From: Bacillus sp. X1(2014)
Lineage (GTDB): Bacteria > Bacillota > Bacilli > Bacillales_B > DSM-18226
Length of the DNA: 64,000 nucleotides
Reading direction: 5' to 3'
Assembly: GCF_007678255.1 (NCBI RefSeq)
Contig: NZ_VEED01000008.1
Span: 62,001 to 126,000, forward strand
The position numbers were made by a program, and so were the translations under genes. Shown here in pieces: positions 15,273-24,088 of this stretch (the stretch's first letter is position 1; the number at the start of each line of letters is the position of its first letter). The notes below the pieces were generated by a model. It was not told where the DNA came from and did not search any database. It saw only the letters and a list, made by a program, of their open reading frames with translations.

Positions 15273-17427
15273 ATTTTTTAAAGAAATAGAAAATCTTCGT
15301 CATCCAAATGAAACGCTCGTAAAAACTCACTGCAGTTACTGTGGGATGCAATGTGGAATGAACCTGCGTGTAAATACAAAAACAAATAAAATCATCGGGG
15401 TTGAACCACGGTACGACTGGCCGGTAAACGTCGGAAAAATGTGCCCTAAAGGGGTTACAGCTTACCAGCAAACCAACCATGATGATCGGATTTTAAAACC
15501 ATTAATCCGCGATGATGCATCACTTAAGGGTACAAAAGAAGGCTTTCGTGAAGCCAGTTGGGATGAAGCCTACAGCTTAATTGCTAAGAAGTTTGCAGAA
15601 CTTCAAAGTAATTACGGAAAAGATACATTGTCAGTATTCAGTGGTGTGTCGATGACGAATGAAAAGTGTTATTTGACAGGCAAATTCGCCAGGGTTGGCC
15701 TGCAAACACGCTACATTGATTATAACGGCCGCTTCTGTATGTCAAGTGCAGCTGGTGGATTCCTTCGCTCTTTTGGAGTTGACCGCGGTTCAACTTTACC
15801 GTGGACAGATCTCCATGAAACAGATTGCTTGTTCATTGCTGGAAGCAATACGGCTGAGTGCCACCCAACTTCAATGTTTAGAGTGTGGGCAGTCCAGGAA
15901 AGAGGAGGTTACTTAATTGTAGCTGACCCTCGTGAAACCCCGATTGCAAGAAGAGCGGATGTTCACTTGGATTTACGTCCAGGGACAGACCTCGCCTTAG
16001 CAAATGGTATTTTAAACTTACTTATTCAAAACGGATATGCAGATGAAGAATTCGTTAATAATCATACGAATGGCTTTGAAGAAACAAGAGAATTGGTGAA
16101 AGAATTTACACCAGAATATACAAGTGAACTGACTGGAGTGGCTCCAGAAAAGATTATTCGTGCCGCTGAAATTTACGGAAAAGCACCAAATGCCATTGTC
16201 ATGTTTGCGCGTGGTATTGAACAGCAGCATAAAGGTGTTGATAATGTATCAGCCTACACGAATATGGCATTAGTTACGGGGAAAATTGGCCGTCCTAAAG
16301 CGGGAGTAGCAACATTTACAGGGCAGGGTAATGGTCAAGGCGGACGTGAGCATGGTCAAAAATCTGATTTGCTTCCAGGTTATCGTAAAATTACCAATCC
16401 GAAGCATGTAGAAGAAGTATGTAAGGTTTGGGGAATTACACCTGAAGAAATGCCGGAGCCTGGTGTTTCTGCTTATGAGATGTTCGAACTAATGGAGGAA
16501 AAAACAATCAGAGGTTTGTATTTACTCTGCTCCAACCCAGCAGTATCCGCACCAAACTTAAACTTTGTCCGCAAGGCTTTAAAAGGCTTAGACTTTATGG
16601 TTTGTGCAGACTTCTTTCTTTCCGAATCTGCAGAATTTGCGGATGTCATCCTTCCAACCGTAACATGGTCAGAGGATGAAGGAACGGTAACTAATTTAGA
16701 AGGCCGGATTATTAAAATTAATAAAGCTCAAGAACCAGTTGGTGAATCAAAGCCGGATTGGCAGATTCAAGCAGAGTTAGCAGAGTATCTTGGCCGAGGC
16801 AAGTATTTCTCCCACTTGAAAACGGCGAGAGATGTGGCTGATGAATTCCGTTTAGCATCTAAGGGCGGCTATGCCGACTATTATGGAGCTACTTGGGATA
16901 AAATCGACAAGCAAGATGGTGTGTTCTGGCCATGTAAAGATGAAAATGATCCAGGAACACCGCACATGTTCTTAGATAAAAAATTCTACCATCCAGATGG
17001 AAAAGCAAAAATTTGCGCCTTACCATACCGTCCGCCAGCTGAAGAGCCGAGCGCGGAATATCCATTACGCTTAACAACCGGACGTGTCGTCTACCATTAT
17101 CTTTCTGGGAATCAAACTCGCCGCATTCAGTTTTTACGGGATATGTGCCCAGAGCCTTATGTAGAAGTACATCCAGAAACAGCTGCAAAATACAATATTG
17201 ATCATGAGGAATTTGTACGCCTCTTTACACGTAGAGGAGAGGCGGAATATAAAGTGAAAATCACAGAAGCGATTCGAAAAGATACCGTATTTGTTCCGTA
17301 CCATTTTGGACACGAGAAATCTATTAATCTATTAACCATTCCAGCGCTTGACCCGATGTCACGGATGCCGGAATTTAAAGCGTGTGCCGCTCAGATTGAA
17401 AAACTAGAAATGAAGAAGGTGCAGTAA
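15259..17427 (+). CDS. Molybdopterin nitrate reductase catalytic subunit (Nas/Nap type)
   Basis: 722 residues from ATG 15259, chosen because AAGGAGG lies 9 bases upstream. The N-terminal [4Fe-4S] motif HCSYCGMQCGM...MCPKG is followed by NGRFCMSSA, the cysteine Mo ligand typical of NasA/NarB/NapA nitrate reductases, and TAECHP as in NarB. No Tat signal is visible, so it appears cytoplasmic. The partner subunits (ferredoxin, Rieske protein, membrane protein) and the adjacent Nre-like regulators support respiratory or mixed nitrate reduction. Another molybdoenzyme substrate cannot be excluded. Confidence 0.82.
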   Translation: MQRDKFFKEIENLRHPNETLVKTHCSYCGMQCGMNLRVNTKTNKIIGVEPRYDWPVNVGKMCPKGVTAYQQTNHDDRILKPLIRDDASLKGTKEGFREASWDEAYSLIAKKFAELQSNYGKDTLSVFSGVSMTNEKCYLTGKFARVGLQTRYIDYNGRFCMSSAAGGFLRSFGVDRGSTLPWTDLHETDCLFIAGSNTAECHPTSMFRVWAVQERGGYLIVADPRETPIARRADVHLDLRPGTDLALANGILNLLIQNGYADEEFVNNHTNGFEETRELVKEFTPEYTSELTGVAPEKIIRAAEIYGKAPNAIVMFARGIEQQHKGVDNVSAYTNMALVTGKIGRPKAGVATFTGQGNGQGGREHGQKSDLLPGYRKITNPKHVEEVCKVWGITPEEMPEPGVSAYEMFELMEEKTIRGLYLLCSNPAVSAPNLNFVRKALKGLDFMVCADFFLSESAEFADVILPTVTWSEDEGTVTNLEGRIIKINKAQEPVGESKPDWQIQAELAEYLGRGKYFSHLKTARDVADEFRLASKGGYADYYGATWDKIDKQDGVFWPCKDENDPGTPHMFLDKKFYHPDGKAKICALPYRPPAEEPSAEYPLRLTTGRVVYHYLSGNQTRRIQFLRDMCPEPYVEVHPETAAKYNIDHEEFVRLFTRRGEAEYKVKITEAIRKDTVFVPYHFGHEKSINLLTIPALDPMSRMPEFKACAAQIEKLEMKKVQ

Positions 17428-17988
17428 ATGAAAAAGAGGCTATATCTTGAACTTGAAAACTGTATAGGGTGCCGTTCATGTTTGGCGGCTTGTACACAGT
17501 GTGGTGGTCATGAAGAACGTAACCGTAACTATGTTTACGATGTGAACCCGCTTGTTAACCGTCAAACCATGCCTCTTATGTGCCTGCACTGCGTAAATCC
17601 GGCTTGTGCTAGAAGTTGTCCAGCCCAAGCCATTCAAATCCATGAAACAGGTGCCGTGCTATCGGCTCTTGTGGAGAAGTGTATTGGCTGCCAAAACTGT
17701 ACAATTGCGTGTCCATATGGAATACCAAAGTTTGATACAGAGCAAAATTTAATGTACAAGTGTGATCTTTGTATTGACCGGACAAAGGACGGTATTCCGC
17801 CAATGTGTGCGAGCGTATGTCCATCGAATACATTACAATGGCTGACAGATGAAGAGATAGAAGCGAAACAAAAGCAATTTAACTTGGATAACGGAAAATG
17901 GGTTACAAGTATGCCTTATTTAGAAGGCGAAACAAATGTAAAAGTGAACCTGCCTGGTATTCTGCAGGGCGTCACGAAACTGTTTTAG
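17428..17988 (+). CDS. Four-cluster [4Fe-4S] electron-transfer protein (NrfC/HycB-like)
   Basis: 186 residues with four cysteine groups: CIGCRSCLAAC, CLHCVNPACARSCP, CIGCQNCTIACP and CDLCIDRTKDGIPPMCASVCP. This is the usual layout of DmsB/NrfC-type subunits that wire a molybdopterin subunit to a membrane quinol oxidase. It starts on the base after the catalytic subunit stop, so the two are co-translated. No signal peptide is visible, consistent with a cytoplasmic complex. Confidence 0.88.
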   Translation: MKKRLYLELENCIGCRSCLAACTQCGGHEERNRNYVYDVNPLVNRQTMPLMCLHCVNPACARSCPAQAIQIHETGAVLSALVEKCIGCQNCTIACPYGIPKFDTEQNLMYKCDLCIDRTKDGIPPMCASVCPSNTLQWLTDEEIEAKQKQFNLDNGKWVTSMPYLEGETNVKVNLPGILQGVTKLF

Positions 17989-17999
17989 GAGGGATGAAC

Positions 18000-18524
18000 A
18001 TGACAGAAAAAAATAATAAAATCCCGTTCAATGAAGATAATTATACCCATAATATTAACCGCAACAATGAAAGAAAACTTGATCGGCGCGGCTTTATGAA
18101 AACATTAGTTGGAGCTGCAGGAGTATTTGCTGTTTCCTCTCTTCCTTGGGGAGCATTAGCTGCAAAAGAATTAACCGGATTGGGAGATAAAAAATATCCA
18201 AAGCAAAAAATTACTAATGTTAATTCTTTGCCTGTAGGAGATGCAGTTGATTTTGCCTTTCCTGGTGAACATGACAGTGCAATCTTAATTCGATTATCTG
18301 AAAATAAATATGTAGCCTACCAAAATGCGTGTACCCACTTAAGATGTCCGGTATTTTGGAAAAAAGATGAAGGAGAAATGCTTTGTCCTTGCCATCACGG
18401 AAAATTTGATGTGGAAACGGGTGCGCCAATCGCAGGGCCGCCGCGACGTCCGCTTCCTGAAATTTATGTAAAAGTAGAAAACGGTGCAGTTTATGCCGTG
18501 GGGGTGAAACGTTATGAAGCGTAG
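18000..18524 (+). CDS. Tat-exported Rieske [2Fe-2S] protein
   Basis: 174 residues from ATG 18000, with AGGAGGG 7 bases upstream. The twin-arginine signal is DRRGFMKTL at about residue 27, followed by a hydrophobic stretch ending SLPWGALA. Rieske cluster ligands are CTHL and CPCHHG. The predicted location outside the membrane contrasts with the signal-less catalytic subunit. The Tat segment may stay as a membrane anchor. It lies inside the nitrate reductase operon and overlaps the next gene by 11 bases. Confidence 0.85.
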   Translation: MTEKNNKIPFNEDNYTHNINRNNERKLDRRGFMKTLVGAAGVFAVSSLPWGALAAKELTGLGDKKYPKQKITNVNSLPVGDAVDFAFPGEHDSAILIRLSENKYVAYQNACTHLRCPVFWKKDEGEMLCPCHHGKFDVETGAPIAGPPRRPLPEIYVKVENGAVYAVGVKRYEA

Positions 18525-18705
18525 TTACCTGCATGTCGCCCTTCTTTTAGCAGTTTTGATGTTAAATATTATCTTTACTCAATATATGGTCCATCAATAT
18601 TTTTACGAAAATTATACCAATACAATCGTAGCCGCGGTGATTAACGTGATTTTGTTCCCAATCGCATTCCTTATCTATAAAAAAGGTGTGAATGTCAATG
18701 ACTAG
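18514..18705 (+). CDS. Small two-helix membrane protein in the nitrate reductase operon
   Basis: 63 residues with two predicted helices (HVALLLAVLMLNIIF and TIVAAVINVILFPIAFLIY). Overlaps at both ends show tight coupling within the operon. No family is recognised; it may be a small accessory subunit of the membrane complex. Confidence 0.65.
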   Translation: MKRSYLHVALLLAVLMLNIIFTQYMVHQYFYENYTNTIVAAVINVILFPIAFLIYKKGVNVND

Positions 18706-19009
18706 TGAGACGTATATTGATTTTTGTTTTGTCCGTCCGTTAGCAGGTGATTTTACAGCTGAAATTGACAAGTTGTTAAAGAATACGTTTGCGAAAAAAC
18801 GTCTAAATTGGTTTCTTGAAGAAAAAAGCCTTGATGGGGCTGAGATGGTTATTGCAGAAATAAAAGGAATGAGTGACTGGGGTTCTGAATATGAAACGAT
18901 TCAATTTATCGAAGAACATGCCGAGGAGAAGTTTTGGGAGTATCTGCAAGGATATAAGATGTTCATCTATCCTGTGAAGAGAGGATGTAACAGCTGTGGA
19001 ACCCATTAA
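18692..19009 (+). CDS. Hypothetical cytosolic protein with C-terminal CxxC
   Basis: 105 residues, soluble and acidic, ending RGCNSCGTH. It overlaps the small membrane protein gene by 14 bases and the next gene by 14 bases. The terminal CxxC could bind metal or serve redox or chaperone work for the molybdoenzyme. No known family was recognised; a maturation factor is a guess from context. Confidence 0.6.
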   Translation: MSMTSETYIDFCFVRPLAGDFTAEIDKLLKNTFAKKRLNWFLEEKSLDGAEMVIAEIKGMSDWGSEYETIQFIEEHAEEKFWEYLQGYKMFIYPVKRGCNSCGTH

Positions 19010-19277
19010 GTTAGAAGATGTGAGCCAGTTTGTTGGTGTGCCAGTGGAGGTAGCCATACAAGATGCTGAGGGTGGAGACCGAGCACCTGCAGTAAAGAAA
19101 GTAGTAAAAAAAGTACAGTTTTGTCCAGATGTGACGCATATTCGTTTTTATTTTGATGATTTTTATTTTCTTGCCGTACCGATTTCTTCACAAGTAAAAG
19201 AGTCAGAAGGGCAATGGCGGGCTTTTGATTCAGAAAGCGGCTTAACATATACTATAAAAAAGGTCCAGGTTTTCTAA
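18996..19277 (+). CDS. Hypothetical protein, last gene of the nitrate reductase operon
   Basis: 93 residues, starting at a GTG that overlaps the preceding gene. Predicted beta-rich fold (HIRFYFDDFYFLAVPISS, GLTYTIKKVQVF), no cysteine cluster except a single Cys, no membrane segment. A terminator-like hairpin overlaps the stop. Function unknown; operon position suggests an accessory role in the nitrate reductase. Confidence 0.58.
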   Translation: MEPIKLEDVSQFVGVPVEVAIQDAEGGDRAPAVKKVVKKVQFCPDVTHIRFYFDDFYFLAVPISSQVKESEGQWRAFDSESGLTYTIKKVQVF

Positions 19278-19296
19278 GAAGAACCTGCCTTTTTTA
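19256..19296 (+). terminator. Terminator after the nitrate reductase operon
   Basis: AAAAAAGG...AGGTT pairs with AACCT...CCTTTTTT around the stop codon of the last operon gene, with a small internal bulge. Confidence 0.65.
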
Positions 19297-19325
19297 TATG
19301 AATTTTTATATATTGGAGGGGCAAT

Positions 19326-19988
19326 ATGGATGAATTAAATTCAAAACAGCAGATTACCTCTTATATAATTCATTCCCAAGAAGAAGAGATCAAACGGATT
19401 GCCCTAGAACTTCATGAAGGTGTCGGACAAAATCTTTATAGTATATTAACAGGCTTACAGTTTATTGAATCAGGCGCCAAAGAACCACACATGACACATT
19501 ATGTCCGCGAAATGTCGGAGTTGATTGAAAAGACCATTCAAGAAATTAGGCACCTATCTGTTGAATTACATCCGCCTACACTGACAACCCTTGGTTTACT
19601 TCCAGCCATGAGGAGTTATATTAACTTATATACATCAACGTTTGGGATCCTAGTAGATTTGGAAACAACGGGTGACGAAAAATGGATACCTGAAAAAAAT
19701 AGTATTACCGTATTTCGTGTCTGCCAGGAGGCACTTGCCAATATTGCAAAGTATGCGGATACTTCTAACATAACCATTCATTTTATTTGGACGGAGGAAG
19801 AATTGACCATTACCATTTATGATTTTGGCAAAGGATTTCAACCAGAGGAATACAATGACCTATATCCATTATCAGGGCTTTCCGCAATGAAAGAAAGAAT
19901 GCTTCTGACTGGCGGTCAGTGCAAGATTTCCTCTAAAATAGGGGAAGGAACGTCCATTGAAATATCTCTTCCGTTAAACCGGGATTAA
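19326..19988 (+). CDS. Soluble NarL-type (HisKA_3) sensor histidine kinase
   Basis: 220 residues with no membrane helix and no separate sensor domain. The phospho-acceptor is His30 in ALELHEGVGQNLYS, followed by VCQEALANIAKYA and a C-terminal ATPase (IYDFGKGF, SGLSAMKERM). It is in line with the response regulator, GAF protein and second kinase genes downstream. Without its own sensor domain it probably relies on a partner such as the NreA-like protein. It resembles the kinase half of NreB but lacks the oxygen-sensing cysteines. Confidence 0.8.
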   Translation: MDELNSKQQITSYIIHSQEEEIKRIALELHEGVGQNLYSILTGLQFIESGAKEPHMTHYVREMSELIEKTIQEIRHLSVELHPPTLTTLGLLPAMRSYINLYTSTFGILVDLETTGDEKWIPEKNSITVFRVCQEALANIAKYADTSNITIHFIWTEEELTITIYDFGKGFQPEEYNDLYPLSGLSAMKERMLLTGGQCKISSKIGEGTSIEISLPLNRD

Positions 19989-20001
19989 AGGAGAGTTAAT
20001 A

Positions 20002-20655
20002 GTGATAAAAATCCTTTTGGTTGATGACCATGCTGTGGTTAGAATGGGGCTTAAGATGCTGTTAAACACAAATCCAGAAATGGAGGTAATTGGTGAAGCA
20101 TCGGAAGGAAATGAAGGAATTAAACAAGCGTTAAAGTTAAAACCTGATGTAGTGGTCATGGATTTAAGCATGCCGCATGGAAAAGACGGTTTATCCGCTA
20201 CGATGGAATTGAAAAAGATAATGCCTCAAGTGAATATCTTAATCCTAACGATGCATGATGATGAGGAGTACCTTTTTCGTGCCATTCAAGGGGGAGCATC
20301 TGGCTGTATCTTAAAAAGTGCTCCACATGCTGAATTAATGTCTGCGATCGAATCAGTTGCTGTCGGAGATGCCTATTTACATCCCTCTGCACAGAAGCGA
20401 TTGATGGAAGAATATTTGAGCAGCGTTAAACAAGATGGGAATGATACGTACAATCTTTTATCCGACCGGGAAAAAGAAGTGCTAACACTTATTGCTAAAG
20501 GATATTCCAATAAGGAAATCGCTGAACAACTTGTCCTTAGTGTTAAAACCGTCGAAACCCATAAAGGTAAGTTGATGGAGAAACTACAGATGAAAACCAG
20601 ACCTGAGTTGGTGGAATATGCCGTAAGGAAAGGGTTATTGGGTTATGGTATTTAA
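20002..20655 (+). CDS. NarL/NreC-type response regulator
   Basis: 217 residues from GTG 20002 with GGAGAG upstream. Receiver with VDDH at 8-10 and Asp54 (VVMDLSMPHG), and a LuxR-type helix-turn-helix (LSDREKEVLTLIAKGYSNKEIAEQL, shown in part). It sits between two HisKA_3 kinases and before the NreA-like gene. It is the likely activator of the upstream nitrate reductase operon, where a G-rich/C-rich inverted element resembles an NreC box. Confidence 0.85.
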   Translation: MIKILLVDDHAVVRMGLKMLLNTNPEMEVIGEASEGNEGIKQALKLKPDVVVMDLSMPHGKDGLSATMELKKIMPQVNILILTMHDDEEYLFRAIQGGASGCILKSAPHAELMSAIESVAVGDAYLHPSAQKRLMEEYLSSVKQDGNDTYNLLSDREKEVLTLIAKGYSNKEIAEQLVLSVKTVETHKGKLMEKLQMKTRPELVEYAVRKGLLGYGI

Positions 20656-20669
20656 GGAGAAATTCTTGA

Positions 20670-21119
20670 ATGAAAGAGATTAAGGAATGTCCTGCAGTAA
20701 TGGAGGTTTGTGACAGTCTGTTGACTGTAGTTGATTGCGAATTTGTTGCCTTGGCTCTGCAAAATGAAGTAGGCCCGGATGTTAAGTGGCATTATGCTGC
20801 TGGCAATTTAAATGACAAATACAAAAGAATAACTGTCCGTTTCGGAAAAGGCATCGCAGGAAAAATTATCTCAAGCGGAAGTTCAATGATGCTTACAGAT
20901 TTTCCAAACGGAATTATCGGAAAAGTTACGGACCATCCCATTATGCTTGCTGAAAAACTTGTTTCGACTTTTGCTGTCCCTTTATTTTTTCATAGTGTAC
21001 CTAAAGGGGTATTACTTATTGGTAATCGGAAAATCAAAACGTATACAGAAACTGATCAGCAGTATGTAAAGGAAGCAGCTAAAGACTTAGAAAAAATATT
21101 GACGGAGCAGATACTTTGA
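20670..21119 (+). CDS. GAF-domain protein, NreA-like nitrate sensor
   Basis: 149 residues forming a single GAF domain (FGKGIAGKIISSG, TFAVPLFF, KGVLLIGNRK). Size and gene context match NreA, the nitrate receptor that restrains NreB in Staphylococcus carnosus. It lies between the response regulator gene and the PAS kinase gene in a nitrate reductase locus. Nitrate binding is inferred. Confidence 0.72.
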   Translation: MKEIKECPAVMEVCDSLLTVVDCEFVALALQNEVGPDVKWHYAAGNLNDKYKRITVRFGKGIAGKIISSGSSMMLTDFPNGIIGKVTDHPIMLAEKLVSTFAVPLFFHSVPKGVLLIGNRKIKTYTETDQQYVKEAAKDLEKILTEQIL

Positions 21120-21138
21120 TAGATGCAGGGAGGAGCTA

Positions 21139-22197
21139 ATGGACAAGGAAATGGACCAGCCTGCAAAATTCGTGAATCTTGAGTTAGAATTAAAAAAGTC
21201 AATGCAGGAATTAGTAGATATAAAGTTTGCGCTTGATGAATCTTCGATAGTAGCCATCACCGATTCTCGGGGCACGATTACATATGTGAATGATCAATTT
21301 TGCCATATCTCGAAATACTCCAGAGAGGAACTCCTAGGGCAAGATCATCGAATTATCAATTCCCAGTACCATTCAAAAGAATTTTTTCAAAAAATGTGGA
21401 AAACCATCGGTTCCGGTGAGGTTTGGAAAGGTGAAATCTGCAATAGGGCAAAAGATGGTACCTTTTATTGGATGGATACAACGATTGTTCCTTTTTTAAA
21501 TGAAAAGGGAAAACCGTATCAATACTTAGCGATTCGTTATGAAATTACCGAGCGAAAACGAGTCGAACGAGAGCTTCAAAAAATGATGACTAATATCATT
21601 AATGTTCAAGAAGAGGAACGAAGACGCTTGTCACGTAATTTACACGATGGGATTGGACAAAACCTTTATAGTCATTTGATTACTATTAATCGTCTCTTAG
21701 CCGAAATGGACCATCCTCTTTTGCAACAAATGCAAACCGAAGCAACTGAATTGATTGAAGAAATCCGCGAGATCTCATGGGAACTTCGCCCCTCCGTACT
21801 TGATGATTTAGGATTAGTGCCAGCTATTCGATCGTTTTTATCCCGTTACTCAGACCATTACAATATTGATGTGTATTTTGAATGCGTGTTAAATAGGCGC
21901 TTAGACATCAGCATTGAACTAACAATTTACCGGATTATTCAAGAGGCACTCACGAATATTCGAAAATATGCCGAAGTTAATGAAGCGACGGTCACTGTAA
22001 GAGAAATAGAGGATGTCGTTCGTGTAATGATTGAGGATAAAGGAAAGGGGTTTGATGTGAAGAATCAAACCTTTGGTGTTGGTTTGTTTAGTATGGATGA
22101 GCGTGCACGTTCGGTGGGTGGTGAGTTATTAATCAGCTCTTCACCTGGGAAGGGGACTAAAATGATCTTAGAAGTCCCTAATTCTATCGTCGAATAG
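21139..22197 (+). CDS. PAS-domain sensor histidine kinase (HisKA_3), Nre-like set
   Basis: 352 residues, soluble. A PAS domain occupies about 28-140 (AITDSRGTITYVNDQFC) with a PAC-type end (YEITERKR). The HisKA_3 acceptor is His169 in SRNLHDGIGQNLYS, then an ATPase domain (IIQEALTNIRKYA, DKGKGFD). NreB carries four PAS cysteines for an Fe-S cluster; here only isolated cysteines occur, so sensing must differ (haem, flavin or a protein partner). Second kinase for the single response regulator. Confidence 0.82.
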   Translation: MDKEMDQPAKFVNLELELKKSMQELVDIKFALDESSIVAITDSRGTITYVNDQFCHISKYSREELLGQDHRIINSQYHSKEFFQKMWKTIGSGEVWKGEICNRAKDGTFYWMDTTIVPFLNEKGKPYQYLAIRYEITERKRVERELQKMMTNIINVQEEERRRLSRNLHDGIGQNLYSHLITINRLLAEMDHPLLQQMQTEATELIEEIREISWELRPSVLDDLGLVPAIRSFLSRYSDHYNIDVYFECVLNRRLDISIELTIYRIIQEALTNIRKYAEVNEATVTVREIEDVVRVMIEDKGKGFDVKNQTFGVGLFSMDERARSVGGELLISSSPGKGTKMILEVPNSIVE

Positions 22198-22198
22198 C

Positions 22199-22235
22199 AA
22201 AGAACCAGGCGGTGTTTATGCCTGGTTCTTTCCTT
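22199..22235. terminator. Bidirectional terminator between the sensor kinase and glnS
   Basis: AAGAACCAGGC / GCCTGGTTCTT, an 11-base perfect stem with a 9-base loop, followed by a T-rich tract and shared by two convergent genes. Confidence 0.87.
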
Positions 22236-23900
22236 TTAAATTTTAAATGAACTTTTTAAAGATACGATTCGATTAAATACTAATTTATCTACTGTTGTAT
22301 GTTTAGGGTCGACGTTAAAGTATCCATGTCTAAAGAATTGGAATTTCTCTTGCGGTCTGCTTTCCTTCATGTTAGGCTCGACAAAGCCTTGTAACACCTG
22401 CATAGAATTTGGATTAACATTGTCTAAGAATGTCTTTTCTGTACTGCTGTTATCGTCTGTTTCGTCCAAAATTAGTGGTTCGTAAAGACGAAATTCAGCA
22501 GGAACGGCATGGGCCGCTTCCACCCAATGAATCGTTCCCTTCACTTTTCTACCCGTAAACCCTGTGCCGCTTTTTGTCTCTGGGTCGTAAGTGCAGCGCA
22601 GTTCGACAACTTTACCATTTGAATCCTTAACCACTTCTTCACATTTAATGAAATAGGCATTTTTTAGACGGACCTCATTACCGGGGAACAGACGGAAATA
22701 CTTTTTAGGCGGCTCTTCCATAAAGTCGTCATGTTCAATATATATTTCCCGCGAGAATGGAATTTTTCTCGTGCCCATTTCTGGATTCTCTGGATTGATT
22801 TCAGCATCTAGCAATTCAATTTGTCCTTCTGGATAATTCGTAATAACTATCTTCAATGGATCGATGACACCCATTGTTCGTGGTGCTTTTAATTTTAGAT
22901 CCTCACGGACGAAGTGTTCGAGCATTTGTGAATCGACTGCTCCAGAACCTTTGTGAATGCCAGTTTCTCGGACAAACGAAACAATCGATTCTGGCGTGAA
23001 TCCTTTTCTTCTCATCCCAGAAATGGTGGGCATACGAGGATCATCCCAGCCATCCACAAATCCTTCGTCTACTAATTGCTTCAGCTTCCGTTTACTCATG
23101 ACGGTATTCGTTACATTTAAGCGGCCAAATTCTATTTGCTGTGGAGTGCTCTCCATTTCACATTGTTCGACAACCCAATTATAGAGGGGACGTTGGTCTT
23201 CAAATTCTATCGTACAAATGGAATGGGTTACACCTTCAATGGCATCTTCAAGTGGATGAGCAAAAGCATACATTGGATAAATGCACCATTTGTCGCCGGT
23301 ATTATGATGGGTTGCATGGGCAATCCGGTAGATAACAGGGTCACGTAAGTTTATATTCGGTGATGACATATCAATTTTCGCTCGAAGGACCTTTTGGCCG
23401 TTTTCATAGACACCTTCCCGCATCTTTCCAAATAAATCAAGGTTCTCCTCAATCGAACGGGTCCGGTAAGGGCTATCCTTTCCAGGTTCCGTCAGTGTCC
23501 CGCGGTATTGGCGGATCTCGTCAGCTGATAAGTCATCAACATAGGCTAATCCTTTTTTAATCAATAAAACCGCACGTTTATACATTTCTTCAAAATAATT
23601 AGAAGCAAATAATAAGTTATCCCATTCAAACCCTAACCACTTTACATCTTCTTTGATTGAGTTTACATATTCGATATCTTCTTTTAACGGATTGGTATCG
23701 TCAAAGCGTAAATTAGTCAGCCCATTAAACTCATCCGCTAAGCCGAAGTTGATGACAATCGATTTTGCATGTCCAATATGTAAATAACCGTTAGGCTCTG
23801 GCGGGAACCGAGTGACGATTTTAGGATGCTTTCCAGATTCAAGATCTTTAATCATAATATCTTTAATAAAATTAGATGTGTTTTTGTCCACCCTTTTCAA
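22236..23900 (-). CDS. glnS: Glutaminyl-tRNA synthetase
   Basis: 554 residues, class I synthetase. HIGH box in [12 protein letters not shown], GlnRS-type FDDTNP and [18 protein letters not shown], and a KMSKS-like [10 protein letters not shown]. The C-terminal beta-barrel anticodon domain is complete. Most Bacilli lack GlnRS and make Gln-tRNA through GluRS plus the GatCAB amidotransferase. Presence here therefore suggests acquisition by transfer, or retention alongside GatCAB. It stands alone, convergent with the Nre-like set. Confidence 0.92.
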   Translation of the reverse strand: MKRVDKNTSNFIKDIMIKDLESGKHPKIVTRFPPEPNGYLHIGHAKSIVINFGLADEFNGLTNLRFDDTNPLKEDIEYVNSIKEDVKWLGFEWDNLLFASNYFEEMYKRAVLLIKKGLAYVDDLSADEIRQYRGTLTEPGKDSPYRTRSIEENLDLFGKMREGVYENGQKVLRAKIDMSSPNINLRDPVIYRIAHATHHNTGDKWCIYPMYAFAHPLEDAIEGVTHSICTIEFEDQRPLYNWVVEQCEMESTPQQIEFGRLNVTNTVMSKRKLKQLVDEGFVDGWDDPRMPTISGMRRKGFTPESIVSFVRETGIHKGSGAVDSQMLEHFVREDLKLKAPRTMGVIDPLKIVITNYPEGQIELLDAEINPENPEMGTRKIPFSREIYIEHDDFMEEPPKKYFRLFPGNEVRLKNAYFIKCEEVVKDSNGKVVELRCTYDPETKSGTGFTGRKVKGTIHWVEAAHAVPAEFRLYEPLILDETDDNSSTEKTFLDNVNPNSMQVLQGFVEPNMKESRPQEKFQFFRHGYFNVDPKHTTVDKLVFNRIVSLKSSFKI

Positions 23901-24088
23901 CCTCTTTCATTCTTAACTCTACATTATAAATAACATAAATACGGATATTTTTCCATTGTTCCCAACAATTCATGTATAAAACACGCGTGAAATTGAATAT
24001 TTGTTTATTTTTTTAGAATTCTAGAATTGGCAAGTGAAGTCGAAAAAGACTACAATGGTTTCTAGTATATATAGGAAGGGGAACTACC

